DNA from: Basidiobolus meristosporus CBS 931.73
Taxonomy: Eukaryota > Basidiobolomycota > Basidiobolomycetes > Basidiobolales > Basidiobolaceae
Assembly (NCBI GenBank): GCA_002104905.1
Contig: MCFE01000192.1
Coordinates: forward strand, 62,001 to 126,000
DNA: 64,000 nucleotides
Direction of reading: 5' to 3'
Shown here: positions 9,995-20,644 of the stretch, in pieces
Layout of the letters: every line of letters begins with the position of its first letter
Numbering within the stretch: the stretch's first letter is position 1
Translations under genes and position numbers: made by a program
Notes under the pieces: generated by a model
The model's database searches: none
Seen by the model: only the letters and a program-made list of their open reading frames with translations
Told to the model about the DNA's origin: nothing

Positions 9995-11404
9995 TTACTC
10001 CTTCACCATCTCATTAGGGTTACGACCCTTAGTCTCAGGGACCAGGAAGAAGGTGTACGCAATGCCAAGGGCACAAATGACTGCATAGGGAAGGAAAGAG
10101 TAGTCACCAAGTGCGTCCTTCATTGGAGGGAAGGTTTGGCCAATGACAAAGTTGAACAGCCAGTTGACGGCAGTGGCAGTGGAGCTGGCAGCTCCGATGG
10201 CATAGGTGGGAATGAGCTCAGGCATCAACATCCAGGGGATGGGACCAAGGCCGACAGCGAAGGTAGCCACAAAGAGCATCACAGCGACAACCATGAGTGT
10301 GTTGACCCCATAGATGGAGGCAATCACGATCAGCACTGAGCACACGCACATGCCAATACCACTGGTGTACAACAATGGCTTTCTGCCAACACGGTCGATC
10401 AGGGCTACCGAGACGAGGGTCATCACCAGGTTGAGGCACCCGACACCGACTGTGACATACTGTGAGTTGTCCACACCGAAGATGTCGTTGAAGATGTTGG
10501 TGGAGTAGAAGATGACACTGTTGATGCCGGAGAGCTGTTGGTAGGCGTGCATGATCATGGCAACGATGAAGAGCTTGCGAAGTCTGAAGTTCTTGAGCAC
10601 CTGGACAATGTTGAGTGTGTCCTCCTTGCTCTCCTCACTGCGAGCTGCGCTGGTCAGCTCGTTGAACTCGTTGTCGATCACACATCCGCTGCGGAGCTTT
10701 TGCAGGGCAATTCTGGCCTCGTCGACCTTGTTCTTGGACAAGAGGTAGCCTGGGGTCTCAGTGCAGAATGGCAACAGGATCACTTGGAGGATGGGAGGGA
10801 AGATGGCAATGCCGAACAAGTATCTCCATCCTGGAACACTGGTCAACCCAAGGCCGGCACAGTTGGCAGCCAAGATACCGATGACCATGAACAGCTGGTA
10901 CATGGTACCGAGGATACCACGAGCACCTGAGGTGGAGATCTCGGCAACATACATCGGGGCGACCACAGAGCCAGCACCGCAAGCAATACCAATGATCACA
11001 CGACCGGCCACGAACTGGGCCACGGTGGTGGCAGTGGCCACGAGGATGGCACCAGCGATGAAGAAGAAGTTGTTGAACAGCAGGGTCCACTTACGGCCGA
11101 ATCTGTTGGCAGCTGGGCCGGCACTGAGGCCACCAACGAGACCACCAATGGCGAGGATACCTACGGCAAGGCCCCAAGTACCAGACGACATGGGAAGACA
11201 GGCAGGGAGGCCACCATCACCATGGGCACTCATGTCACAGTTTCTGATGACTGACTCGGGAGTGTTGGGGGCGGCGCTATTGAATCCAGCGGCGAATGAA
11301 GCCAAGGCAGCGGTGATACCGCACAGCCAAATGTAAGGAGTGAACTTGACATCCTTGGAATCACAAGTAGTGATATCGGAGTTATGATTTTTCTTGTCGG
11401 TCAT
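9995..11404 (-). CDS. MFS hexose transporter, array copy C
   Basis: A 469-aa intronless hexose transporter. It matches copy A except for Asn at residue 6, which it shares with B. The GRK loop, QQLSGIN, DRVGRK, GPIPW and PETKGR motifs are intact, so it should be a working plasma-membrane hexose importer. It lies tandem with A and B on the minus strand. The last 35 bases of its leader match B closely, while the region upstream of its TATA box is different. It could import the same sugar as its sisters and mainly add dosage, or be expressed under other conditions. The sequence does not decide between these. Confidence 0.95.
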   Translation of the reverse strand: MTDKKNHNSDITTCDSKDVKFTPYIWLCGITAALASFAAGFNSAAPNTPESVIRNCDMSAHGDGGLPACLPMSSGTWGLAVGILAIGGLVGGLSAGPAANRFGRKWTLLFNNFFFIAGAILVATATTVAQFVAGRVIIGIACGAGSVVAPMYVAEISTSGARGILGTMYQLFMVIGILAANCAGLGLTSVPGWRYLFGIAIFPPILQVILLPFCTETPGYLLSKNKVDEARIALQKLRSGCVIDNEFNELTSAARSEESKEDTLNIVQVLKNFRLRKLFIVAMIMHAYQQLSGINSVIFYSTNIFNDIFGVDNSQYVTVGVGCLNLVMTLVSVALIDRVGRKPLLYTSGIGMCVCSVLIVIASIYGVNTLMVVAVMLFVATFAVGLGPIPWMLMPELIPTYAIGAASSTATAVNWLFNFVIGQTFPPMKDALGDYSFLPYAVICALGIAYTFFLVPETKGRNPNEMVKE

Positions 11405-11460
11405 ATTTGAAACCTAGATCTGAAGAATTTTGATTGATTATTTGGTTGAAATTTAAGGGT

Positions 11461-11468
11461 TATTTATA
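11461..11468 (-). promoter_or_regulatory. TATA box of transporter C
   Basis: TATAAATA on the minus strand, 57-64 bp upstream of the ATG at 11404. Confidence 0.7.
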
Positions 11469-12284
11469 TTATTATATGCTAGAGCCACATCCCAATATTG
11501 GGAGTGTGGAATTGAATCAATATTCCAAATAAAGCAAGGAATTTACAGTGCGACACACGCTTTTGGACGGAAAATGGATCTCAATCAAACCTAAATGAAT
11601 GATTCTAGAATCATACATCAATGAAACAAGATTGCTCCAGACAAAAGCGCGCCAAAAGGAGCTCTACCAGGGAACATTAATTTATTTACTATCACTAATT
11701 ATGGTTGCCCACCTCTAACTCTATTTCTCAACTGAGGGGAAGTATACCAACCCAAACAGTATTGTATATATCTGTATATGAACCTATGTAACGAGTTTGT
11801 CTATTTATCTTGTCAGGAGAGTTATAGAACGATCTTGGTATTGCCAAAAAGGTTAAGTGTCTTAGTTGTTGAAAGAATACATGTTCGTACCCCCTTCAAT
11901 AGCTTTGAAAGATACGTTCAACGCGATGGCTACGCGTGTACTGAAAATCACACTTGCTTCGAAATGTATAGTCACATGTGTCTTGCATTGGGGTGTTAGG
12001 ATACAAACAGATTCTAGTATCACAACCATCATCTGAAACGCTTCATGCCGATAGTTACTAGATGAAATTATGAATGTTCTTAATACAGGAAAAAACAACC
12101 CGTTACATGAGTAATTATGAATGCACCTCGCGTTAGTTCAGTGTATTTTATTCGTTGCATAAAATTATAAGCATATGTATTATTACATACCATTACATTG
12201 ATATTTGTAGTAAGTCCTTGACTATTTCTTTGAGTGTATGGCATTTGGGTAATAACAAAGTGAAACGAATAATTCATAGTTTTG
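11469..12284. other. Intergenic region, no gene recognised
   Basis: Sequence upstream of transporter C up to the next transporter relic. Only short open frames without recognisable domains are present. Confidence 0.4.
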
Positions 12285-12520
12285 ATTGTGGAATTGGTAG
12301 CTCAAAAGGTGTATGTGGGGACGAGCTTGGGCATCAACATCGAAGGGATTGGGCCAAGGCCGATAGCGAAGGTGGCCACAAAGAGCATCACAGCGACAAC
12401 CATGAGTGTGTTGCCGGATGGTCTAATGAACCCAAAGGTGATAATGGTCTCCTAAATGTAAGCAAGGAGAGAGAACATGATTACCTTGGTCTTTCAAGTA
12501 GCAATATCGCAGCTGTATAT
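12285..12520 (-). pseudogene. Decayed transporter with large internal deletion
   Basis: Two separate pieces of an array transporter lie here in minus orientation. At about 12290-12413 the DNA matches the segment coding for the helix-10 region (about residues 367-405) and ends abruptly. At about 12479-12518 it matches the segment just after the start codon (about residues 6-20). The C-terminal piece lies left and the N-terminal piece right, as expected for one minus-strand gene that lost most of its middle. No open frame survives. It occupies the place of a missing array member between C and D. Confidence 0.75.
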
Positions 12521-13315
12521 CGTTATATCCAGCATCATCGGAAGTTACAGATAATAAAGGTGGAATGATATTCCAGGCGATGAAGATTCTATCTGCTTGT
12601 GAATGCATAGTAAGCACTTGATCGTACAGATCGTTCGAAAACCAGGTATTCCTCAAATGACTGTTCCACGCTTTAAGTAGGTTTAATTTCTCCGGATTTG
12701 GATGATTCCAAATTATGGATTTTTCCTCATAATGGAACTATCAATGGACAAGCGTTATGTAGCAAAGGGGTGGGGGGGGGCTATATATGTAATAATGCTT
12801 CCAAAGTTGGTTTTTAAATTTGATTTTGCTCGATATATGATGATGCACTCGCTCAAGAAGGGCGATCGGTATTAGAATAGATAGACCACTGGGAATTTAT
12901 CGGGATGAATCTTGCGGATACGAAAAAGCCATCCAGGAGATCCTGTCCCATCCAGATGTAGCATTATTCTGAATCCTTGCAGTATTCGTTAGATGAATTT
13001 GCCATCCATGAACTGATCACCATATCGTGTTTCTTGGATCAACATCAGAGATGGCAAATGAATGAAGGAATTAAATATCTACACAGTGAATCCCAAGAGG
13101 TATGTTCAATTCAGATAATTATCTATACAACTGGAGTGCCACAAACTGTAGCATGAGAATCAGTATTCGAAGAATAATGGGCGTCGGCCAACAGTAGCAA
13201 CCAATTTTTAAAAACGTATGGTGATTTCCAAATTATCAACGCGAAAAACGTTCAACTTCGAAAAGCAAATTATGATTGAATGTCAGGTTACCATAAACAA
13301 TTTAAATCAAGCATG
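12521..13315. other. Intergenic region with a G9 run
   Basis: Flank between the relic and transporter D. A run of nine G at 12772-12780 is the only compositional oddity. No gene is recognised. Confidence 0.4.
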
Positions 13316-13328
13316 TTTATTATGTACA
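13316..13328 (-). promoter_or_regulatory. UGUACAUA/AAUAAA element, transporter D 3' UTR
   Basis: Minus-strand TGTACATAATAAA, 45 bases after the stop of transporter D. Confidence 0.75.
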
Positions 13329-13373
13329 AAGCTGTTTGCTACTAGTGGATTGCATAAACTGTTAAAATACTGA

Positions 13374-14783
13374 TCACTCTTTAACCATCTCATTAGGATT
13401 GCGACCTTTGGTCTCCGGGACCAGGAAGAAGGTGTACGCAATACCAAGGGCACAAATGATTGCATAGGGAAGGAAGGAGTAGTCACCAAGTGCATCCTTC
13501 ATTGGAGGGAAGGTTTGACCAATGACGAAGTTGAACAGCCAGTTGACGGCAGTAGCAGTGGAGCTGGCAGCTCCGATGGCATAGGTGGGAATGAGCTCAG
13601 GCATCAACATCCAGGGGATGGGACCAAGGCCGACAGCGAAGGTAGCCACAAAGAGCATCACAGCGACAACCATGAGTGTGTTGACCCCATAGATGGAGGC
13701 AATCACAATCAGCACTGAGCACACGCACATCCCAATACCACTGGTGTACAACAATGGCTTTCTGCCAACACGGTCGATCAGGGCTACCGAGACGAGGGTC
13801 ATCACCAGGTTGAGGCATCCGACACCGACTGTGACATACTGGGAGTTGTCCACACCGAAGATGTCGTTGAAGATGTTGGTGGAGTAGAAGATGACACTGT
13901 TGATGCCGGAGAGCTGTTGGTAGGCGTGCATGATCATGGCAACGATGAAGAGCTTGCGAAGTCTGAAGTTCTTGAGCACCTGGACAATGTTGAGTGTGTC
14001 CTCCTTGCTCTCCTCACTGCGGGCAGCGCTGGTCAGCTCGTTGAACTCGTTGTCAATCACACATCCGCTGCGGAGCTTTTGCAGGGCAATTCTGGCCTCG
14101 TCGACCTTGTTCTTGGACAACAGATAGCCTGGGGTCTCAGTGCAGAATGGCAACAGGATCACTTGGAGGATGGGAGGGAAGATGGCAATGCCGAACAAGT
14201 ATCTCCATCCTGGAACGCTGGTCAACCCAAGGCCGGCGCAGTTGGCAGCCAAGATACCGATGACCATGAACAGCTGGTACATGGTACCGAGGATACCACG
14301 AGCACCTGAGGTGGAGATCTCGGCAACATACATCGGGGCCACCACCGAACCAGCACCGCAAGCAATACCAATGATCACACGACCGGCCACGAACTGGGCC
14401 ACGGTGGTAGCAGTGGCCACGAGGATGGCACCAGCGATGAAGAAGAAGTTGTTGAACAGCAGGGTCCACTTACGGCCGAATTTGTTGGCAGCTGGGCCGG
14501 CACTAAGGCCACCAACGAGACCACCAATGGCGAGGATACCTACGGCAAGGCCCCAAGTACCAGACGACATGGGAAGACAGGCAGGGAGGCCACCATCACC
14601 ATGGGCACTCATGTCACAGTTTCTGATGACTGACTCGGGAGTGTTGGGGGCGGCGCTATTGAATCCAGCGGCGAATGAAGCCAAGGCAGCGGTGATACCG
14701 CACAGCCAAATGTAAGGAGTGAACTTGATGTCCTTAGAGTCACAAGTAGTAATATCGGAGTTGTGGATCTTTTTGTCTGACAT
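13374..14783 (-). CDS. MFS hexose transporter, array copy D
   Basis: A 469-aa intronless hexose transporter. It starts M-S-D-K-K like E and F, but ends M-V-K-E with Ala at 449 like A, B and C, so it mixes features of both subgroups. The first residue of the helix 2-3 loop is Lys (101) instead of Arg, a conservative change in a motif that matters for transport in this superfamily. The other hallmarks (QQLSGIN, DRVGRK, GPIPW, PETKGR) are intact. It shares with E a short block of silent changes around 14338-14352 that A, B, C and F lack. Confidence 0.95.
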   Translation of the reverse strand: MSDKKIHNSDITTCDSKDIKFTPYIWLCGITAALASFAAGFNSAAPNTPESVIRNCDMSAHGDGGLPACLPMSSGTWGLAVGILAIGGLVGGLSAGPAANKFGRKWTLLFNNFFFIAGAILVATATTVAQFVAGRVIIGIACGAGSVVAPMYVAEISTSGARGILGTMYQLFMVIGILAANCAGLGLTSVPGWRYLFGIAIFPPILQVILLPFCTETPGYLLSKNKVDEARIALQKLRSGCVIDNEFNELTSAARSEESKEDTLNIVQVLKNFRLRKLFIVAMIMHAYQQLSGINSVIFYSTNIFNDIFGVDNSQYVTVGVGCLNLVMTLVSVALIDRVGRKPLLYTSGIGMCVCSVLIVIASIYGVNTLMVVAVMLFVATFAVGLGPIPWMLMPELIPTYAIGAASSTATAVNWLFNFVIGQTFPPMKDALGDYSFLPYAIICALGIAYTFFLVPETKGRNPNEMVKE

Positions 14784-14838
14784 TGTTGTGATTCTGATGC
14801 GAAGTACTTTGAATGATTAAGCATATCAGTGGCTATGA

Positions 14839-14846
14839 TATTTATA
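14839..14846 (-). promoter_or_regulatory. TATA box of transporter D
   Basis: TATAAATA on the minus strand, 56-63 bp upstream of the ATG at 14783. Confidence 0.7.
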
Positions 14847-15614
14847 TTCATGGTGATCATTCCAATATATGAACCAGAACCTGCAACAAAGGTCGCACGA
14901 GCCGATCAAGTGGTACGAAACAATCCCGAACACCACATTTAGATTCGGAATGACTGTGCCTCGCCGATTTCAGCGAAGAAAAATTTTATTTCATTTTGCC
15001 TTTTATGAGTATTCTAGAAATCCATTACAGTGGAGTAGTGAAACAACTTCACTCCAGTTCAAATACTCTCTTTATGGAAGTATGCCCAATGGTCAACATA
15101 ATATTCCAGGCCGTGCACAGAGATCCGCTACCTATTGGTGAGTGTTTCACAACGGAGTTGCCATGATTAGTTCCTATATTGAGATTGAACTTTAACCATA
15201 GATGTGAGTTCGCAATTGTCTCAGTACGATTGGGTTATCATGGTCGAGAGCCATTGTTTCCAGAGTTACCTGGTCCCTTAAATATCTGAAAGAATATGTA
15301 TTTGGAAGAACGGGAGATTTCGCAATTCCCATAAACTGAATTCCTTGATTGTTGGGTAGACTATTCCTACTGAGACATTTTACCTGTTGCATATTGAACG
15401 GAGTCACCCAAAATTTGGTTCCATTTAGGCATGGCTACTAAATTCAAACCATGAATTTGATCTTCAATGCGACGATATTGAGAAACAAATACCTTTGTTC
15501 AGCCACGTTGTTGAGTAATACGACATAGCCACTGAACCTCCCATACGCTCCATACCATCTCATTTTGACTGACATTCTAACATCACAAAGGTATATGTAT
15601 GTTTATAAGATAGG
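14847..15614. other. Intergenic region, no gene recognised
   Basis: Upstream of transporter D and downstream of E. An open frame at 14869-15141 (plus) and one at 15192-15407 (minus) have no recognisable similarity, and I do not call them genes. Confidence 0.4.
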
Positions 15615-15627
15615 TTTATTATTTACA
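15615..15627 (-). promoter_or_regulatory. UGUAAAUA/AAUAAA element, transporter E 3' UTR
   Basis: Minus-strand TGTAAATAATAAA, 95 bases after the stop of transporter E. It is identical to the element of copy F although the two 3' UTRs are otherwise different. Confidence 0.75.
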
Positions 15628-15722
15628 TAGTGTTGGTGACCGATTAGCATGCTTGGATATTGATTTGTGAGTTACACGATGAGTAGTAGCTCGGTCACCA
15701 TCGTATTAGGACTATTAGATCC

Positions 15723-17132
15723 TCATTGCTTCACCATCTCATTGGGATTGCGACCCTTAGTCTCGGGTACCAAGAAGAAGGTGTACAAAATACCAAGAGC
15801 GCAAATGATTGCATAGGGAAGGAAGGAGTAGTCACCAAGTGCGTCCTTCATTGGAGGGAAGGTTTGGCCAATGACAAAGTTGAACAACCAGTTGACGGCA
15901 GTGGCAGTGGAGCTGGCAGCTCCGATGGCATAGGTGGGAATGAGCTCAGGCATCAACATCCAGGGGATTGGACCAAGGCCGACAGCGAAGGTAGCCACAA
16001 AGAGCATCACAGCGACAACCATGAGTGTGTTGACCCCATAGATGGAGGCAATCACAATCAGCACTGAGCACACGCACATGCCAATACCACTGGTGTACAA
16101 CAATGGCTTTCTGCCAACACGGTCGATCAGGGCTACCGAGACGAGGGTCATCACCAGGTTGAGGCACCCGACACCGACTGTGACATACTGGGAGTTGTCC
16201 ACACCGAAGATGTCGTTGAAGATGTTGGTGGAGTAGAAGATGACACTGTTGATGCCGGAGAGCTGTTGGTAGGCGTGCATGATCATGGCAACGATGAAGA
16301 GCTTGCGAAGTCTGAAGTTCTTGAGCACCTGGACAATGTTGAGTGTGTCCTCCTTGCTCTCCTCACTGCGAGCAGCGCTGGTCAGCTCGTTGAACTCGTT
16401 GTCAATCACACATCCGCTGCGGAGCTTTTGCAGAGCAATTCTGGCCTCGTCGACCTTGTTCTTGGACAAGAGGTAGCCTGGGGTCTCAGTGCAGAATGGC
16501 AACAGGATCACTTGGAGGATGGGAGGGAAGATGGCAATGCCGAACAAGTATCTCCATCCTGGAACACTGGTCAACCCGAGACCGGCACAGTTGGCAGCCA
16601 AGATACCGATGACCATGAACAGCTGGTACATGGTACCGAGGATACCACGAGCACCTGAGGTGGAGATCTCGGCAACATACATCGGGGCCACCACCGAACC
16701 AGCACCGCAAGCAATACCAATGATCACACGACCGGCCACGAACTGGGCCACGGTGGTAGCAGTGGCCACGAGGATGGCACCAGCGATGAAGAAGAAGTTG
16801 TTGAACAGCAGGGTCCACTTACGGCCGAATCTGTTGGCAGCTGGACCGGCACTGAGACCACCAACGAGACCACCAATGGCAAGGATACCTACGGCAAGGC
16901 CCCAAGTACCAGACGACATGGGAAGACAGGCAGGGAGGCCACCATCACCATGGGCACTCATGTCACAGTTTCTGATGACTGACTCGGGAGTGTTGGGGGC
17001 GGCGCTATTGAATCCAGCGGCGAATGAAGCCAAGGCAGCGGTGATGCCGCACAGCCAAATGTAAGGAGTGAACTTGATGTCCTTAGAGTCACAAGTAGTA
17101 ATATCGGAGTTGTGGATCTTCTTGTCTGACAT
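15723..17132 (-). CDS. MFS hexose transporter, array copy E
   Basis: A 469-aa intronless hexose transporter with all sugar-porter motifs. Its protein is identical to that of copy F, which lies head-to-head about 2 kb away on the other strand. The two genes differ at scattered silent sites. E and F share Ile at 442, Leu at 449 and a terminal Gln at 469, unlike A-C. Around 16680-16700, E shares silent bases with D, whereas F carries the A-C version there. Such patchwork points to sequence exchange among array members. Its substrate is probably the same hexose as its sisters. Confidence 0.95.
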   Translation of the reverse strand: MSDKKIHNSDITTCDSKDIKFTPYIWLCGITAALASFAAGFNSAAPNTPESVIRNCDMSAHGDGGLPACLPMSSGTWGLAVGILAIGGLVGGLSAGPAANRFGRKWTLLFNNFFFIAGAILVATATTVAQFVAGRVIIGIACGAGSVVAPMYVAEISTSGARGILGTMYQLFMVIGILAANCAGLGLTSVPGWRYLFGIAIFPPILQVILLPFCTETPGYLLSKNKVDEARIALQKLRSGCVIDNEFNELTSAARSEESKEDTLNIVQVLKNFRLRKLFIVAMIMHAYQQLSGINSVIFYSTNIFNDIFGVDNSQYVTVGVGCLNLVMTLVSVALIDRVGRKPLLYTSGIGMCVCSVLIVIASIYGVNTLMVVAVMLFVATFAVGLGPIPWMLMPELIPTYAIGAASSTATAVNWLFNFVIGQTFPPMKDALGDYSFLPYAIICALGILYTFFLVPETKGRNPNEMVKQ

Positions 17133-17171
17133 ACTTAAAACTAGAATGGAAAACCTTTGATGATACTTAGC

Positions 17172-17183
17172 TATATAAATAAG
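17172..17183 (-). promoter_or_regulatory. Possible TATA element of transporter E
   Basis: An AT-rich stretch reading CTTATTTATATA on the minus strand, 40-51 bp before the ATG at 17132. It is closer to the start than in the other copies, and its TATA sequence is less standard. Confidence 0.4.
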
Positions 17184-19099
17184 ATACTCATCTCAGGTGC
17201 AAGGGCTAGAATTAGATGAATTAACAATTAATAGTGTACCGTATATGTGATTAATCTTGCCATATTTGTACGGATCTAGAAATAACGAGATACTGAATTT
17301 GAGTTTACTGGGCTTCACCTTTAATTTCCGGATTTGTTCGGAGTTCATTTGGTTTTGTACTTTTGCCACTACGTTGTGATCCACCTCACCAATGAATCTA
17401 CCTCTTTGGATTAGAGTGTTGTTAGTGGCTTGTTGGTCTTTGCTACATTTAGATGGTGAGAATGTGTTTTATCTCAGCTGGATAACTTGACCTGGATAAA
17501 TTTGATACATATCTCCTGGGATCTTCGGAGATTGGAATGTACTATGACTGTGATTTATGTACAGTGTACTGAAGGATAGCCAGCTCATCATACACAGTGC
17601 TTGGCTAATCGAAGAAAGCGTACTGAGATCAATACATTACAGGGGGAAGGTCCAAATTATCAATTCTCAGCATTCTTGAAGTTATTTTGGGGTCGACCAG
17701 TCCAGATATTCAATTTTTGAAGTTATTCGTGTATCTAAAATTGGCATTTAGGTTTAACGTTGTATTGTGATGATCTGACGTGTAATGTTGCGCCAAACCC
17801 TTACGATGTGTTTTTTGTGATACTTTATATGCAGCCAATAGGACCTTGTAGTTTAAAACCTTCAATATCCGGAATAACCATGTACAGCATATCATCGGTT
17901 GAGTTCTACCCCTGGCCACCCCTTGCCTAGAGTATGAATCGATGCTTTAGTCGCTCATGCATGAACTATGGTAATGCCTGAAGTTCTGGCCAAAATATAC
18001 TATATTTCGATCGATATATTAGAGTTTGTTACTGTATAGAGGAAGCATACCCTTTGTTGGTGCGACCTTTTCATGATTGCATATCTTTCTGTGTATATAC
18101 GGACCATCTAGTTTCAACTGCCATATGATCCTGTATCTAGCAATACCAGTGGCTTGAATTAAGTAGTAGGCAACAATATGGTTAAGTATAGTTTTGGCGC
18201 TAGGTCTAGGTTCGTAGGACCTACAAACGAGTGGTCAAAAATTGCTTATCCTACTGTTTCTTCATCCATGTCGTGTGTTGAGTGCTGCATATCAAAGAAG
18301 AACTGTAAATGAACTTGTCGATAACCTCCGTGTAGTTGCATAATATGCAGTTTTTACTAATATTACTACTGGAGCCTAGCTTTTCAAGACATACAATCGA
18401 TCCTTTCACGTTACAAACGAAATATTGACTTTGAAAGTTTGGAAACAACACCAAGTGATATACTCCCATACTTTTTCAATCATTTAGGATTCCGCCTCAA
18501 AGTACAGTTTACTAAACGTAAATAGTCGAAGGTATCCATCGTACTGATGTATCTTCCACTCTACAAGAACTCACAGACTCTAACTATCTTTGATATACTT
18601 GTCCACATGCATTTGATGAACCCTACTAGGTTTTTACGTATCGGTGCAATGATACCTTACGAAAAGTGAGTATTCAAATAACGGTGTGTTTTCTGGAGCG
18701 CTTATTCAAGTAGAACAAACCCTACCGGGTAAGTCTCAATAATACCTTCACTCTAACGCACTGATACCTTCTATTTTAGAGAGCTCATTTTACCTTTACA
18801 AATCCCACTAATGGTTCGCCAAAGTAGTGAGGAATTATATCACATTTGGCGCAATGTTTCTTTCATTTTATAAATACGGTAATTGCTATTTAACTACACT
18901 CGGCACGCACTCGATATGGCAATTGGCTTTGGAGCACATTCCATTAAAGGAACGAATCCTTGATTCTGGAATCATCCAAATCTGGAGGAATCAATCCTAC
19001 CTAGAGCATACATGAGTAATTTGGGTAATAGTCGGGCTTTTGAGCGCCTCATGCAGGTATATTTCATTTTCCATTACACTTGGACGAAAAGATTGCTAC
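17184..19099. other. Divergent intergenic region between transporters E and F
   Basis: About 1.9 kb between the two head-to-head genes. It must hold both promoters. Several short open frames (for example 17710-17919 and 18251-18469, both minus) show no recognisable domain. I found no transporter remnant, RNA gene or long repeat. Confidence 0.4.
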
Positions 19100-19107
19100 T
19101 ATAAATA
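19100..19107 (+). promoter_or_regulatory. TATA box of transporter F
   Basis: TATAAATA, 58-65 bp upstream of the ATG at 19165. Confidence 0.7.
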
Positions 19108-19164
19108 CCAGATCATCATTGGTCTTGAGCATCATTCAACAATTATTACTTCTTACCTACTGAA

Positions 19165-20574
19165 ATGTCAGACAAGAAGATCCACAACTCCGATATTACT
19201 ACTTGTGACTCTAAGGACATCAAGTTCACTCCTTACATTTGGTTGTGCGGTATCACCGCTGCCTTGGCTTCATTCGCCGCTGGATTCAATAGCGCCGCCC
19301 CCAACACTCCCGAGTCAGTCATCAGAAACTGTGACATGAGTGCCCATGGTGATGGTGGCCTCCCTGCCTGTCTTCCCATGTCGTCTGGTACTTGGGGCCT
19401 TGCCGTAGGTATCCTCGCCATTGGTGGTCTCGTTGGTGGCCTTAGTGCCGGTCCAGCTGCCAACAGATTCGGCCGTAAGTGGACCCTGCTGTTCAACAAC
19501 TTCTTCTTCATCGCTGGTGCCATCCTCGTGGCCACTGCCACCACCGTGGCCCAGTTCGTGGCCGGTCGTGTGATCATTGGTATTGCTTGCGGTGCTGGCT
19601 CTGTGGTCGCCCCGATGTATGTTGCCGAGATCTCCACCTCAGGTGCTCGTGGTATCCTCGGTACCATGTACCAGCTGTTCATGGTCATCGGTATCTTGGC
19701 TGCCAACTGTGCCGGTCTCGGGTTGACCAGTGTTCCAGGATGGAGATACTTGTTCGGCATTGCCATCTTCCCTCCCATCCTCCAAGTGATCCTGTTGCCA
19801 TTCTGCACTGAGACCCCAGGCTATCTGTTGTCCAAGAACAAGGTCGACGAGGCCAGAATTGCCCTGCAAAAGCTCCGCAGCGGATGTGTGATTGACAACG
19901 AGTTCAACGAGCTGACCAGCGCTGCTCGCAGTGAGGAGAGCAAGGAGGACACACTCAACATTGTCCAGGTGCTCAAGAACTTCAGACTTCGCAAGCTCTT
20001 CATCGTTGCCATGATCATGCACGCCTACCAACAGCTCTCCGGCATCAACAGTGTCATCTTCTACTCCACCAACATCTTCAACGACATCTTCGGTGTGGAC
20101 AACTCCCAGTATGTCACAGTCGGTGTCGGGTGCCTCAACCTGGTGATGACCCTCGTCTCGGTAGCCCTGATCGACCGTGTTGGCAGAAAGCCATTGTTGT
20201 ACACCAGTGGTATTGGCATGTGCGTGTGCTCAGTGCTGATTGTGATTGCCTCCATCTATGGGGTCAACACACTCATGGTTGTCGCTGTGATGCTCTTTGT
20301 GGCTACCTTCGCTGTCGGCCTTGGTCCAATCCCCTGGATGTTGATGCCTGAGCTCATTCCCACCTATGCCATCGGAGCTGCCAGCTCCACTGCCACTGCC
20401 GTCAACTGGCTGTTCAACTTTGTCATTGGCCAAACCTTCCCTCCAATGAAGGACGCACTTGGTGACTACTCCTTCCTTCCCTATGCAATCATTTGCGCTC
20501 TTGGTATTTTGTACACCTTCTTCTTGGTACCCGAGACTAAGGGTCGCAATCCTAATGAGATGGTGAAACAATGA
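19165..20574 (+). CDS. MFS hexose transporter, array copy F
   Basis: A 469-aa hexose transporter, the only complete plus-strand member of the near-identical group. Its protein equals that of copy E. Helix-loop motifs are at the usual places: GRK (103-105), E155 and R162, ETPGYLL (216-222), QQLSGIN (289-295), DRVGRK (337-342), GPIPW (387-391) and PETKGR (456-461). Its inverted position relative to A-E means that unequal crossing-over alone did not create the array. An inversion or an inverted duplication is also needed. The frame is open upstream of 19165, but the ATG there matches all sisters and fits the TATA spacing. Confidence 0.95.
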   Translation: MSDKKIHNSDITTCDSKDIKFTPYIWLCGITAALASFAAGFNSAAPNTPESVIRNCDMSAHGDGGLPACLPMSSGTWGLAVGILAIGGLVGGLSAGPAANRFGRKWTLLFNNFFFIAGAILVATATTVAQFVAGRVIIGIACGAGSVVAPMYVAEISTSGARGILGTMYQLFMVIGILAANCAGLGLTSVPGWRYLFGIAIFPPILQVILLPFCTETPGYLLSKNKVDEARIALQKLRSGCVIDNEFNELTSAARSEESKEDTLNIVQVLKNFRLRKLFIVAMIMHAYQQLSGINSVIFYSTNIFNDIFGVDNSQYVTVGVGCLNLVMTLVSVALIDRVGRKPLLYTSGIGMCVCSVLIVIASIYGVNTLMVVAVMLFVATFAVGLGPIPWMLMPELIPTYAIGAASSTATAVNWLFNFVIGQTFPPMKDALGDYSFLPYAIICALGILYTFFLVPETKGRNPNEMVKQ

Positions 20575-20631
20575 AGATCTTGCGCAGATTTCAAGCCCAC
20601 CTGTGTACCTTTGACTAATTATAATCCATAC

Positions 20632-20644
20632 TGTAAATAATAAA
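20632..20644 (+). promoter_or_regulatory. UGUAAAUA/AAUAAA element, transporter F 3' UTR
   Basis: TGTAAATAATAAA, 57 bases after the stop of transporter F. Confidence 0.75.

Noticed and set aside
12772-12780. Run of nine G
   Set aside because: A lone homopolymer. Without neighbouring G runs it does not support a quadruplex or other structure, and it could be a sequencing-length artefact.
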